DNA of 64,000 nt from AP-15 sp963812675 (GTDB lineage: Bacteria > Pseudomonadota > Alphaproteobacteria > ATCC43930 > CGMCC-115725): positions 476,104-540,103 of the forward strand of contig CAWEWR010000024.1 of the NCBI GenBank assembly GCA_963812675.1, in the 5' to 3' direction. A program made the translations under genes and the position numbers. Positions 51,013-60,366 of the stretch are shown here, in pieces; position 1 is the first letter of the stretch, and each line of letters opens with the position of its first letter. Below the pieces are notes generated by a model that had not been told where the DNA came from, did no database searches, and worked only from the letters and a program-made list of their open reading frames with translations.

Positions 51013-51792
51013 TTAGGCGGTGCCTGAGAGGAAAGGGCCGACGGCCTGCAGGAAGGCCTGCGGCTGCTCGGCATGGACCCAGTGCCCGGCGCCTTCGATG
51101 CGGGCGATCCGAGCTTGTGGGAATAGATGCCGGATTAAGGGTTCGTGCTCGGGTTGGATGTAGTTGGAGCGGGCGCCCGCGACGAACAATACCGGTCCCG
51201 GATAAGCAGTGCCGGCCGGGAGGTTGGGAAAGCCGACGATTTGCGGGAAGTTGCGCTCGATCGCTTCCAGGTTGAGGCGCCAATGGGCGGCGTTTTCATC
51301 GATGACCAAATTCTGCAGCAAGAAAGCGCGCTCGGCGGGGTCGGGAACCGCCTCGGCCAACGCGACATCAATCTCGGCGCGCCGCTTGACGCCGCGAAGA
51401 TCGACCGCCCGCATCGCGCGGATATAGGCGAGCAGGTTTGGCGGATTGGCAGCCGGGGCGATATCGACGACGACCAGCCGGTCGACCTCGGCGGGATGAA
51501 GCAGGGCCATCAGCATGGCGACCTTCCCGCCCATGCTGTGCCCCACGAGCGCGGCATGACCGATGCCGCGGGCGCGAAGCGATGCCCGCAAATCCTCGAC
51601 CATTTCGCCGTAGGACATCCCGTCCGCCCAAGGCGAGACGCCGTGATTGCGCAGATCGAAGGTCAGAACGCGGTGGCGGGCTGCGAGGTGCTGGGCAACC
51701 GACCGCCAATTGCGGCCGGAACCGAACAGTCCATGCAGGATAGCAACCGGCGGTCCGGAACCGAATTCATTGGCGGCGAGCTCGAGCGGCAT
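51013..51792 (-). CDS. Alpha/beta hydrolase (YbfF-type esterase)
   Basis: 259 residues from the ATG at 51792. The oxyanion motif is L-H-G-L-F-G-S-G-R-N-W near residue 18, the nucleophile elbow V-G-H-S-M-G-G-K near residue 88 and the catalytic His in G-A-G-H-W-V-H-A-E-Q-P near residue 233. The pattern fits the YbfF acyl-CoA/short-chain esterase group. Divergent from the acyl-CoA ligase, with 97 bases between starts. Confidence 0.88.
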   Translation of the reverse strand: MPLELAANEFGSGPPVAILHGLFGSGRNWRSVAQHLAARHRVLTFDLRNHGVSPWADGMSYGEMVEDLRASLRARGIGHAALVGHSMGGKVAMLMALLHPAEVDRLVVVDIAPAANPPNLLAYIRAMRAVDLRGVKRRAEIDVALAEAVPDPAERAFLLQNLVIDENAAHWRLNLEAIERNFPQIVGFPNLPAGTAYPGPVLFVAGARSNYIQPEHEPLIRHLFPQARIARIEGAGHWVHAEQPQAFLQAVGPFLSGTA

Positions 51793-51889
51793 GTCTATTC
51801 CCTTTCGTGCAGAACAAAGATCCGCTTCCATGTAGAATTGATGCGCAATACCGATGGGGACGGCTTGTGGGAGGAGGATAGGTTTGGCA

Positions 51890-53521
51890 ATGCAGGGTTT
51901 GATGTCGGAGCGGCCACTGCTGATCTCGACTATCATCAAGCACGCGGCGCTTTATCATCGCGACACGGAAATCGTCACGCGAACCGTCGAAGGCCCGCTT
52001 CACCGCTATACATACGGGGAGGCCGAGCGTCGCTCGAAACGGCTCGCGCGGGTGCTGCTGAAGCTGGGCGTCAAACCCGGCGATCGGGTCGGCACCCTCG
52101 CCTGGAACACCTTTCGCCACTTCGAGCTCTATTACGCGATCTCAGGTATCGGCGCGATCTGCCACACGATCAACCCTCGGCTGTTTGATGAACAGATCGT
52201 CTACATAGTCAATCATGCCGCGGACCGGTTGCTCTTCGTCGATACGAGCTTTGTCCCGCTCATCGAGCGGCTGGCGCCGCATCTCCCGACAGAATGCCGG
52301 ATCGTATGGATGACCGAGGAAGGCGCCGAGCCCGCAACCGCCCTTCCACGCCTCGGTTTCTACGAGGCGCTTATTGGGACCGAGGACGACGATTTCGAGT
52401 GGCCCGAATTCGACGAGCGCACCGCCTCCTCGCTTTGCTATACCTCGGGCACCACCGGTAATCCGAAGGGCGTCCTTTACAGCCATCGCTCTACCCTGCT
52501 GCACGCATTCGGGATCTCGCTGCCCGACGCGATCTCGATCTCGGCGTCTGACGCGGTCTGCCCGGTGGTTCCGATGTTCCATGTCAACGCCTGGGCGATC
52601 CCCTATGCGGCGCCGATGCAGGGCGCCAAGCTCGTGCTGCCGGGCCCGCGGTTGGATGGTCAAAGCCTTTATGAGCTCTTCGAGGCGGAGCAGGTCACGC
52701 TCGGCCTTGGCGTGCCGACGGTGTGGCGCGGCTTCGAGGCGCACCTCTGCGCGACAGGCGCACGCTGCTCGACCCTTCGCCGGATTCTATCGGGTGGCTC
52801 CGCAGTGCCGCCATCGATGGTCGAAGCCTTCGCCGGTCACGGCATCGATGTACGGCAGGGCTGGGGGATGACCGAAATGAGCCCGCTCGGCACGACGGCC
52901 ACGCTCAAAGCGAAGCATCGTGGCCTCAACCCCGACGCACAGTTAAAGCTGAAGGCCAAGCAGGGCCGCCCGGTTTTCGGTGTCGAGATGAAGGTGGTCG
53001 ACGATGCCGGTCAGCGACAGCCCCACGACGGTGAATCGATGGGCGAGTTGCTGGTGCGCGGTCCGTGGATCGTCAGCGGCTATTTCGAGGATGCCGAGGC
53101 GAGCGCCGCGGCGATGGACGACGAGGGCTGGTTCCGCACCGGTGATGTCGCGACGATCGACCCCGACGGCTATATGCAGATCATGGACCGGCGCAAGGAC
53201 GTCATCAAATCCGGCGGCGAGTGGATCAGCTCGATCGACCTCGAAAACGCCGCCATTGCTCATCCCGATGTCGCCGAAGCGGCAGTCATAGCCGTCCCTC
53301 ACCCGCGCTGGGCCGAGCGGCCGCTGTTGGTCGTGACGCCGCTGGCCGACTGCCGGCCGGAATGCGACGACCTGCTCGCATTTCTCGCCGAGCGCTTTCC
53401 GCGCTGGATGCTGCCGGACGATGTCGTGGTTCTCGACGAACTGCCGCACACCGCGACCGGAAAGGTTATGAAAATCCGCCTGCGCGAGATGTTCCGCAAC
53501 CACCAACTGCCCGAGCGTTGA
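51890..53521 (+). CDS. Fatty acid-CoA ligase (AMP-binding family)
   Basis: 543-residue acyl-activating enzyme. The P-loop is C-Y-T-S-G-T-T-G-N-P-K-G-V near residue 185, the motif Q-G-W-G-M-T-E-M-S near residue 323 and the adenylation hinge D-R-R-K-D-V-I-K-S-G-G-E-W near residue 432, with the catalytic Lys in A-T-G-K-V-M-K near residue 522. It resembles medium/long-chain AlkK-type ligases. A TTG at 51884 is better spaced from the AGGAGG site at 51872, so the start is uncertain by a few codons. Confidence 0.9.
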   Translation: MQGLMSERPLLISTIIKHAALYHRDTEIVTRTVEGPLHRYTYGEAERRSKRLARVLLKLGVKPGDRVGTLAWNTFRHFELYYAISGIGAICHTINPRLFDEQIVYIVNHAADRLLFVDTSFVPLIERLAPHLPTECRIVWMTEEGAEPATALPRLGFYEALIGTEDDDFEWPEFDERTASSLCYTSGTTGNPKGVLYSHRSTLLHAFGISLPDAISISASDAVCPVVPMFHVNAWAIPYAAPMQGAKLVLPGPRLDGQSLYELFEAEQVTLGLGVPTVWRGFEAHLCATGARCSTLRRILSGGSAVPPSMVEAFAGHGIDVRQGWGMTEMSPLGTTATLKAKHRGLNPDAQLKLKAKQGRPVFGVEMKVVDDAGQRQPHDGESMGELLVRGPWIVSGYFEDAEASAAAMDDEGWFRTGDVATIDPDGYMQIMDRRKDVIKSGGEWISSIDLENAAIAHPDVAEAAVIAVPHPRWAERPLLVVTPLADCRPECDDLLAFLAERFPRWMLPDDVVVLDELPHTATGKVMKIRLREMFRNHQLPER

Positions 53522-53552
53522 TATGCCCGGCATCCATCCCCATCCTCGGGGG

Positions 53553-54998
53553 ATGAGCGTCATCGTTCGTTTCGCCCCCTCTCCGACCGGGTTTCTGCAT
53601 ATCGGCGGGGCGCGGACCGCGCTCTTCAACTGGCTCTTTGCGCGGCACCATGGGGGCAAGTTCCTGCTGCGCATCGAGGACACCGACCGCATTCGGTCGA
53701 CCCCCGAGGCGGTCGCAGCGATCATCGAGGGGCTCGACTGGCTCGGCCTCGAGTGGGACGGCGAGGTCGTCCAGCAGTTCGAGCGCGCGCCGCATCACGC
53801 TGAAATCGCGCGTCAGTTGCTCGCCGCGGGACACGCCTATTACTGTTATTGCACCCCGGCCGAGCTGGACGCGATGCGCGAGCGGGCCCGGGCCGAGAAG
53901 CGCTCGGTGCGCTATGACGGGACCTGGCGCGACCGCGATCCGTCCGAGGCTCCTGCCGGCGTTGCGCCGGCGATCCGGCTGAGAGCGCCGCAGCACGGTT
54001 CGACGACGGTTCACGACCTCGTCCAGGGCGAGGTTACAGTCGCCAACACCGAGCTCGACGATCTGATCATCCTGCGGGCGGACGGCACGCCGACCTACAA
54101 TTTTTCGGTCGTCGTCGACGACCACGACATGGGCATTACCCATGTTATCCGCGGCGACGACCACCTCAACAATGCGTTTCGCCAGAAGCAGATCTATGAC
54201 GCGCTCGGCTGGGCGGTCCCCGAATTTGCGCATGTCCCGCTGATCCACGGACCCGACGGCGCGAAATTGTCGAAGCGGCATGGCGCCCTCGGTGTCGACG
54301 CGTATCGCGAACTAGGGTACTTGCCCGAGGCTCTTCGAAACTATCTGCTGCGCCTCGGCTGGAGCCACGGCGATGACGAGATTATCTCGACCGAACAGGC
54401 GATCGAATGGTTCGATATCGACGCCGTCGGCCGCGCGCCGGCGCGCTTCGACTTCGCCAAGCTCGACAATCTGAATGGCCATTACATCCGCGCTGCCGAG
54501 GACGAGCGCCTCGTCGCGCTAGTCGCGCCGAGACTTGAAAAGCTGGTCGGAAAGCCGCTCACCGATATCGAGCTGCGGCGCCTGCGAGAGGCTATGCCCG
54601 AGCTCAAGTTGCGCCCCACGACACTAATCGAGCTCGCCGACAACGCACGTTTTCTTGTCGCGTCCCGCCCGATCGTGATGGATGAGCGGGCGGCAGCTCT
54701 GCTGTCCAAAGACAACATTGCTAGCAACCATCGAGACCTCCTGCTAGAGGCAGCGCGGCGGCTCCGAACTCTTGACGAACCCGCTTGGGACCCATCGGCC
54801 CTGAGCAAAACGCTTTTGAGCCAAACGCTTCGCGATCTCGCCAAGGAGAGAAACGTGAATTTCGGAGTGTTGGCTCAAGCGTTGCGCGCAGCATTGACCG
54901 GCTCGCTCGCGTCCCCCGGCATTTTCGAAGTGATGTGCTTCCTCGGCCGGGAGGAGAGCCTGGGACGGATTGCCGATGCAGCCGGATCGGCGGGTTGA
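53553..54998 (+). CDS. gltX: Glutamate-tRNA ligase
   Basis: 481-residue class I synthetase. The HIGH motif is in F-A-P-S-P-T-G-F-L-H-I-G-G near residue 7 and KMSKS in A-K-L-S-K-R-H-G near residue 242. The start at 53553 matches the family N-terminus; an ATG 30 bases earlier would add ten non-conserved residues. Followed by gltA after 86 bases. Confidence 0.95.
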   Translation: MSVIVRFAPSPTGFLHIGGARTALFNWLFARHHGGKFLLRIEDTDRIRSTPEAVAAIIEGLDWLGLEWDGEVVQQFERAPHHAEIARQLLAAGHAYYCYCTPAELDAMRERARAEKRSVRYDGTWRDRDPSEAPAGVAPAIRLRAPQHGSTTVHDLVQGEVTVANTELDDLIILRADGTPTYNFSVVVDDHDMGITHVIRGDDHLNNAFRQKQIYDALGWAVPEFAHVPLIHGPDGAKLSKRHGALGVDAYRELGYLPEALRNYLLRLGWSHGDDEIISTEQAIEWFDIDAVGRAPARFDFAKLDNLNGHYIRAAEDERLVALVAPRLEKLVGKPLTDIELRRLREAMPELKLRPTTLIELADNARFLVASRPIVMDERAAALLSKDNIASNHRDLLLEAARRLRTLDEPAWDPSALSKTLLSQTLRDLAKERNVNFGVLAQALRAALTGSLASPGIFEVMCFLGREESLGRIADAAGSAG

Positions 54999-55084
54999 CA
55001 GGCGCGTTTGCCAAGTGCGCTCTACAAGCCTATTTTGCACTGCATCACGCAACCGCCAGCAGGCTTAGCGATAGAGGTGGATCG

Positions 55085-56398
55085 ATGGACGGCAACAACA
55101 TGATCACCGGAACGATGACGCTTACCGACAATGAAACCGGCAAGTCGATCGATCTTCCGGTGATTGGCGGATCAATCGGCCCGCGCGTCATCGATATCCG
55201 CAAGCTGTACGCGCAAACCGGGCACTTCACCTACGATCCGGGGTTCATGGCGACGGCGGCATGCCGCTCGAACATTACTTATATCGACGGCGACGAAGGT
55301 ATTTTGCTGTACCGCGGCTACCCGATCGAGGAGCTCGCGGACCACAGCGACTTTATGGAAGTCTCCTATTTGCTGCTCTACGGGGAGCTGCCCACGGCGA
55401 AGGAGAGGGAGAAGTTCGTCCACGACATCACCCACCACACGATGGTGCACGAGCAGCTCAGCACGTTCTTTCGCGGCTTTCGTCGCGATGCACACCCGAT
55501 GGCGGTCCTGTGCGGCGTGGTCGGCGCCCTTTCGGCCTTCTACCACGACTCCACCGACATCCACGACCCGTACCAACGGATGGTCGCGTCTTATCGCCTG
55601 ATCGCCAAGATGCCGACGATCGCGGCGATGGCATTCAAATATTCGGTCGGACAGCCTTTCATTTATCCGAACAACTCGCTGAGCTACGCCGAGAATTTCC
55701 TGCACATGACGTGGGCGGTTCCTTGCGAGGATTACAAAGTGAGCCCGGTTCTGGCGAAGGCCATGGACCAGATCTTCATTTTGCACGCCGACCATGAGCA
55801 GAACGCGTCGACGGCGACGGTGCGCAACGCCGGATCGAGCGGCGCCAACCCCTTCGCCTGCATCGCCGCCGGCATCGCATCCTTGTGGGGCCCGGCGCAT
55901 GGCGGCGCCAACGAGGCGGTGCTGAAGATGCTCGGGCGCATCGGCGACAAGAAAAATATTCCTGAATTCATCAGCCACGTGAAAAACAAAAACGAACACG
56001 AAATCCAATACGGCTTTGGCCATCGCGTGTACAAAAATTACGATCCCCGCGCCCGCGTGCTCCGCGACAGCTGCCACGAGGTGCTCGATGAGCTCGGCAT
56101 CAAGAACGACCCGTTGCTCGATCTGGCAATGGAGCTCGAAAAGATTTCACTCGACGACGAATATTTCATCAGCCGCAAGCTGTACCCGAACGTCGACTTT
56201 TATTCGGGGATTATCCTGAAGGCGATGGGGTTTCCGACATCGATGTTCACCGTTCTGTTCGCGATCGCGCGCACCGTCGGCTGGGTCGCGCAATGGACCG
56301 AGATGATCGCAGATCCCGATTCCAAGCTCATGCGTCCGCGCCAGCTGTTCACCGGTTCCACAGAGCGCCACTACGTTCCGGTCGAAAGGCGCGGTTGA
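55085..56398 (+). CDS. gltA: Citrate synthase
   Basis: 437-residue type II citrate synthase, first step of the TCA cycle. Catalytic residues are His in L-W-G-P-A-H-G-G-A-N-E near residue 275, His in F-G-H-R-V-Y-K near residue 316 and the later Asp in N-V-D-F-Y-S-G near residue 373. The preceding 86 bases hold GATAGAGGTGG as the ribosome site; no distinct promoter is evident. Confidence 0.97.
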   Translation: MDGNNMITGTMTLTDNETGKSIDLPVIGGSIGPRVIDIRKLYAQTGHFTYDPGFMATAACRSNITYIDGDEGILLYRGYPIEELADHSDFMEVSYLLLYGELPTAKEREKFVHDITHHTMVHEQLSTFFRGFRRDAHPMAVLCGVVGALSAFYHDSTDIHDPYQRMVASYRLIAKMPTIAAMAFKYSVGQPFIYPNNSLSYAENFLHMTWAVPCEDYKVSPVLAKAMDQIFILHADHEQNASTATVRNAGSSGANPFACIAAGIASLWGPAHGGANEAVLKMLGRIGDKKNIPEFISHVKNKNEHEIQYGFGHRVYKNYDPRARVLRDSCHEVLDELGIKNDPLLDLAMELEKISLDDEYFISRKLYPNVDFYSGIILKAMGFPTSMFTVLFAIARTVGWVAQWTEMIADPDSKLMRPRQLFTGSTERHYVPVERRG

Positions 56399-56563
56399 GT
56401 CAATCTGTTCAGCTTATCCCGTAGTGCGGAGAAGGTGAAAGCGGCTGTCGGCTTCTGAACCTGGACGCCCCCGCGCGCGCTACTGTATCAATGGGTATCG
56501 GACCCGTGGTGCCGCCGCGGCCTTGGAAAGACGATCACGGGTTTTTCGGGAGGAGGTTGTCGC

Positions 56564-57676
56564 ATGCCGGATTACAAGCTGATTTCCGCCAACTCTCACG
56601 TCAGCGAACCGCCCGATCTGTGGGCGACCCGTGTCGACAAGCAATACCGCGAGCGGGCGCCGCAGCTGATGGTCAACCCGCCTGGCAAGGAGGGCGCCTA
56701 TTTCTTTTACGAAGGCTACGCGCCGCACCCGATCGGCATCGGCCTCGGCGCCGGCAAGAGCCCCGAGGAGCTGAAGGAGTTCCTGACCAAGGCGACCTAT
56801 GCCGATGCCCGGCCGGGCGGCTGGGACCCAGCCGCGCGGATGAAGGACAATGAACTCGACGGGGTTGAGGCCGACGTGCTCTACACGACTCTCGGCTTCC
56901 GCATCTTCTGGCTGAAGGATCCCGGACTGCAGGCGGACTGCTTCCGCGTCTACAACGATTGGCTCGCCGAATTCGTCAGCTATGACCCGAAGCATATGGC
57001 CGGGCTGCCGATGATCTCGCTTTACGACCCTGCGGCCGGGGCACGCGAGCTCGAGCGCTGCGCCAAGATGGGCCTCAAGGGGGCGATGATCTGGTGCTCG
57101 CCGCCCGAGGGGCAGCCTTACAGCTCGGACATCTACGACCCGTTCTGGGCGGCGGCGCAGGAATTGAAGATGCCGGTCAGCCTGCACGCGATCACCGGCA
57201 TGGGCATGGAGAGCCAGTACAATTGGGGAGAGCGCTACATGCGCTCCACCGTGCTATCGCACGAGGTCGAAAAGTCCTTCAGCGTACTGATCTTCTCGGG
57301 CGTGCTCGACCGCTTCCCGGAATTGCAGATCGTCTCGGCCGAGAACAATATCGGCTGGCTGCCGTATTATTTGCAGCGCATGGACCGTGCTTTCGAGCGC
57401 CAGCGCATCTCTGCCGGCTTTACGAACAAGCTGAAGCCGAGCGAATATTTCCAGCGCCAGATGTGGGCCACCTACATCGATGATTACGTCGGCGTCGCCA
57501 ACCGCCACTTCATTGGCGTCGACAAGCTGATGTGGTCTTCGGACTACCCGCACCAGGCTTCGACCTGGCCGCATTCGCAGGACGTCGTGGCGCGCGACTT
57601 CAAGGACGCCAGTCCCGAAGATCGGCTCAAGATCACGCGCGCCAACGCGGCAAGGCTCTACGGCTTCGCGGTTTAA
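56564..57676 (+). CDS. Amidohydrolase-family (Amidohydro_2) metal-dependent hydrolase/decarboxylase
   Basis: 370-residue TIM-barrel protein of the group including aminocarboxymuconate semialdehyde decarboxylase. Visible features are I-S-A-N-S-H-V-S-E-P-P-D-L-W near residue 7 (where relatives have D-x-H), L-D-G-V-E-A-D-V-L-Y-T-T near residue 98, S-L-H-A-I-T-G-M-G near residue 206 and W-S-S-D-Y-P-H near residue 326. The first metal motif has N-S-H instead of D-x-H. Its substrate is unknown. Confidence 0.85.
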   Translation: MPDYKLISANSHVSEPPDLWATRVDKQYRERAPQLMVNPPGKEGAYFFYEGYAPHPIGIGLGAGKSPEELKEFLTKATYADARPGGWDPAARMKDNELDGVEADVLYTTLGFRIFWLKDPGLQADCFRVYNDWLAEFVSYDPKHMAGLPMISLYDPAAGARELERCAKMGLKGAMIWCSPPEGQPYSSDIYDPFWAAAQELKMPVSLHAITGMGMESQYNWGERYMRSTVLSHEVEKSFSVLIFSGVLDRFPELQIVSAENNIGWLPYYLQRMDRAFERQRISAGFTNKLKPSEYFQRQMWATYIDDYVGVANRHFIGVDKLMWSSDYPHQASTWPHSQDVVARDFKDASPEDRLKITRANAARLYGFAV

Positions 57677-57991
57677 GCGCACCCCGGCCGCATAGTCGGG
57701 ATTGCGGCGCCGTCACTCCGCAGCGCTGCGGATTTCGGCCGGGCCGGTCAGCGAGAAGCGGTCGAGCACCCGCCCTGGGCCTCTCGCGAGCCGGCAATAT
57801 TCCGATCGCGGCGATGCTCGGATTTCGCACACCTGCTCAGCGGCTGAGCATCACGCGAGGGCTGGTCCGGGAATGAGGTCCGGATGCGATCCGGCGATCC
57901 CGGCCCGGATCGGCCCCGCGCACGGCGCGAAGGCCCGGACCTGACGATGTTCGCTACAAGAACCGTGCCAGCCCGCGTGACGGAAGGCGCG
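57677..57991. other. Intergenic region, no gene recognised
   Basis: 315 GC-rich bases downstream of the amidohydrolase and downstream of the convergent DUF2934 gene. No coding or RNA feature can be supported. Confidence 0.5.
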
Positions 57992-58204
57992 CTATTTCTT
58001 CGACTTTTTTCGGCCCGAGCTCGCGGTGGCTCGCTCGGAGGCCTTCGCCTTCCTGGGCTTCTCGGCAATGTGCACTTCTACTTCGGCCTCGATCTGCCGC
58101 GCCGCACGATGCCAATGCTCCTCGTGCCTGCCGTGCGGTTGCCCCTCGGCTTCCCAAAACAGATAAGCGCGCTGCTCGATACGCTTTACCCTCTCCGCAT
58201 CCAT
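57992..58204 (-). CDS. DUF2934 small protein
   Basis: 70 residues with I-E-Q-R-A-Y-L-F-W-E-A-E-G-Q-P-H-G-R near residue 9 and H-W-H-R-A near residue 30, the DUF2934 signature, followed by a Lys/Ala-rich tail. Function unknown; common in rhizobia and relatives. Confidence 0.85.
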   Translation of the reverse strand: MDAERVKRIEQRAYLFWEAEGQPHGRHEEHWHRAARQIEAEVEVHIAEKPRKAKASERATASSGRKKSKK

Positions 58205-58354
58205 CAGCCTTCTCCAAGCTTCCCTGCGCGTAACCTAAGGCGCGCCGCTTTGCGCCGCAAAATACCGGCTGCCCGCGTCGGGAGCGCGGCTTGCCGGCCG
58301 CGCATCGGCGCTCGTAGGATGGCGAATCGGCCTGTTCGAAAAAGGGGAATCGCG

Positions 58355-59236
58355 ATGCCGCACCTGACAACCGACGACGGAATCCGCCTCTACTACGAGG
58401 AGACGGGCAGTGGTACCCCGATCGTATTTGTCCACGAATTCGCGGACGATTATCGCGGTTACGAGGGGCAGATGCGGTATTTCGGGCGGCGATATCGCGC
58501 CATCGCCTTCAACGCCCGCGGCCACCCGCCATCCGATGTGCCGGAGGACGCGGGGCGCTATTCGCAGGACCGGGCGCGCGACGATATCCGAGCAGTCCTC
58601 GACGCGCTTTCGATCGGCAAAGCCCATATCGTCGGTATTTCGATGGGCGGGTTTGCGACATTGCATTTCGGCCTGGCCTACCCGGATCGCGCGCTGTCGC
58701 TGGTCGTAGCCGGCTGCGGGTATGGCGCCGAGCCTAGAAAACGCCAGCAATTCCATGACGAAACTGCCAAAACCATTGCTCTGATCGAAGGGCGGGGCAT
58801 GGGCGAGGCGAGCAAGGTCTATTCGCAGGGTCCGAGCCGGGTGCAGTTCCAAAACAAGGACCCGCGCGGCTGGGCCGAATTTGCCGCGCATCTCGCCGAG
58901 CATTCGACCCGGGGCTCGGCGTTGACGATGCGCGGCGTTCAGGCACGCCGGCCGTCGCTGTGGGACCTGACCGACCGCATGCGAAATCTCGAAGTGCCGA
59001 CCTTGATCATGACCGGCGACGAGGACGATCCCTGCCTCGAGCCGGGTTTCCTGATGAAGCGCACGATCCCGAGCGCCGCGCTCGTCGTTTTCCCCAACAC
59101 CGGGCACGCGGTCAACCTTGAGGAGCCGGATCTCTTCAACCGGACCTGCGCCGATTTCTTTCACCAGGTCGAGAGCGGGCGCTGGCCGCGCCGCGACCCT
59201 CGCTCGGTCACCGGCTCGATACTTGGCGTAAGGTGA
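58355..59236 (+). CDS. Alpha/beta hydrolase
   Basis: 293 residues from an ATG with AAAGGGGAA upstream. The oxyanion region is V-F-V-H-E-F-A-D-D near residue 25, the nucleophile elbow V-G-I-S-M-G-G-F near residue 93, the acid in M-T-G-D-E-D-D-P near residue 218 and the His in N-T-G-H-A-V-N-L-E-E-P near residue 248. Substrate unknown. The end overlaps the start of the next gene by 4 bases, so the two are probably co-expressed. Confidence 0.87.
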   Translation: MPHLTTDDGIRLYYEETGSGTPIVFVHEFADDYRGYEGQMRYFGRRYRAIAFNARGHPPSDVPEDAGRYSQDRARDDIRAVLDALSIGKAHIVGISMGGFATLHFGLAYPDRALSLVVAGCGYGAEPRKRQQFHDETAKTIALIEGRGMGEASKVYSQGPSRVQFQNKDPRGWAEFAAHLAEHSTRGSALTMRGVQARRPSLWDLTDRMRNLEVPTLIMTGDEDDPCLEPGFLMKRTIPSAALVVFPNTGHAVNLEEPDLFNRTCADFFHQVESGRWPRRDPRSVTGSILGVR

Positions 59237-60366
59237 CTGCGGAACCGGAATTCACACTCGGCATCGAGGAGGAGTATTTCCTCGTCGACAAGACGACGCG
59301 CGACGTCGTCGGCGATCCGCCCGACGGCATGCTGGCCGAATGCGAGGCGTTGCTGGGCGCCCAGGTCAGCCCCGAATTTCTGCGCTCGCAAATCGAGATC
59401 GGGACCCGGGTCTGCGCAAGTCTAGAAGCGGCGCGAGCGGATCTTCGGCGATTACGTGGGACGATCGCCTCGGTCGCGGCGGGCTACGGCATGGCGCCGG
59501 TTGCCGCGGCGACGCATCCGTTGGCGCGATGGGAGGCGCAGAAGACCACCGAGCGCGTGCGCTACCAGAGCCTCGAGAGCGATCTGCAGGGCGTCGGGCG
59601 GCGCCTCGCGATTTGCGGGATGCACGTCCATATCGGCATCCCTGACGACGAGCTGCGCATCGATTTGTTGAACCAGGCCTCGTATTTCCTGCCGCACCTT
59701 TTGGCATTGTCGACCTCGTCGCCGTTTTGGCAGGGCGAGAACACCGGATTGAAGTCCTATCGGCTCGCCGTCTTCGACGAGATGCCGCGCACCGGCACTC
59801 CCGAGCGGTTCGCCAGCTGGGGCGAATACCGGCGGCATGTCGACATTCTGGTCGGCGCCGGGCTGATCGAGGACGCCACCAAATTGTGGTGGGATTTGCG
59901 GCCGAGCGACCGCTTTCCGACGCTGGAAATGCGCATCACCGACTGCTGCACGACATTGGAGGACACGCTGTCGATCGCAGCCCTGTTCCGCTGCCTGTTG
60001 CGCATGCTGTGGCGCCTGAAGCGCGAGAACCAGCGTTGGCGGCTCTATTCGCGCATGCTGATCGACGAGAACCGCTGGCGCGCCCAGCGCTACGGGTTCG
60101 ACCAGGGTCTCGTCGATTTCGGCAGGGGCGCGATCGTTCCCTACGCCGAACTCTTGGAAGAGATCCTCGCGCTCGTCGACCAGGATGCGCGCCATTTCGG
60201 TTGCCTCGCCGAGGCGTCGCACGCGCGTGAGATCCTCGCCCGCGGCACCAGCGCCGACCGTCAGCTCGCCGTCTTCGAGCAAGCCCTTTCCGCGGGTGCT
60301 ACACGCATCGAGGCTCTGGCCGCCGTTGTAGATTGGTTAATCGCCGAAACCACCCGCGGCGTGTAA
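59233..60366 (+). CDS. YbdK-type carboxylate-amine ligase (glutamate-cysteine ligase 2 family)
   Basis: 377 residues from a GTG overlapping the hydrolase stop. L-G-I-E-E-E-Y-F-L-V near residue 9 is the metal-binding Glu cluster; I-C-G-M-H-V-H-I-G near residue 128 and M-R-I-T-D-C-C near residue 233 are also typical. The family has weak glutamate-cysteine ligase activity; the natural reaction is unclear. The last 30 bases overlap the convergent queG gene. Confidence 0.9.
   Translation: MTAEPEFTLGIEEEYFLVDKTTRDVVGDPPDGMLAECEALLGAQVSPEFLRSQIEIGTRVCASLEAARADLRRLRGTIASVAAGYGMAPVAAATHPLARWEAQKTTERVRYQSLESDLQGVGRRLAICGMHVHIGIPDDELRIDLLNQASYFLPHLLALSTSSPFWQGENTGLKSYRLAVFDEMPRTGTPERFASWGEYRRHVDILVGAGLIEDATKLWWDLRPSDRFPTLEMRITDCCTTLEDTLSIAALFRCLLRMLWRLKRENQRWRLYSRMLIDENRWRAQRYGFDQGLVDFGRGAIVPYAELLEEILALVDQDARHFGCLAEASHAREILARGTSADRQLAVFEQALSAGATRIEALAAVVDWLIAETTRGV

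Noticed and set aside
51145..52188. A 347-codon plus-strand frame over the YbfF-type gene
   Set aside because: Shadow of the minus-strand hydrolase and the acyl-CoA ligase start; composition is not protein-like.
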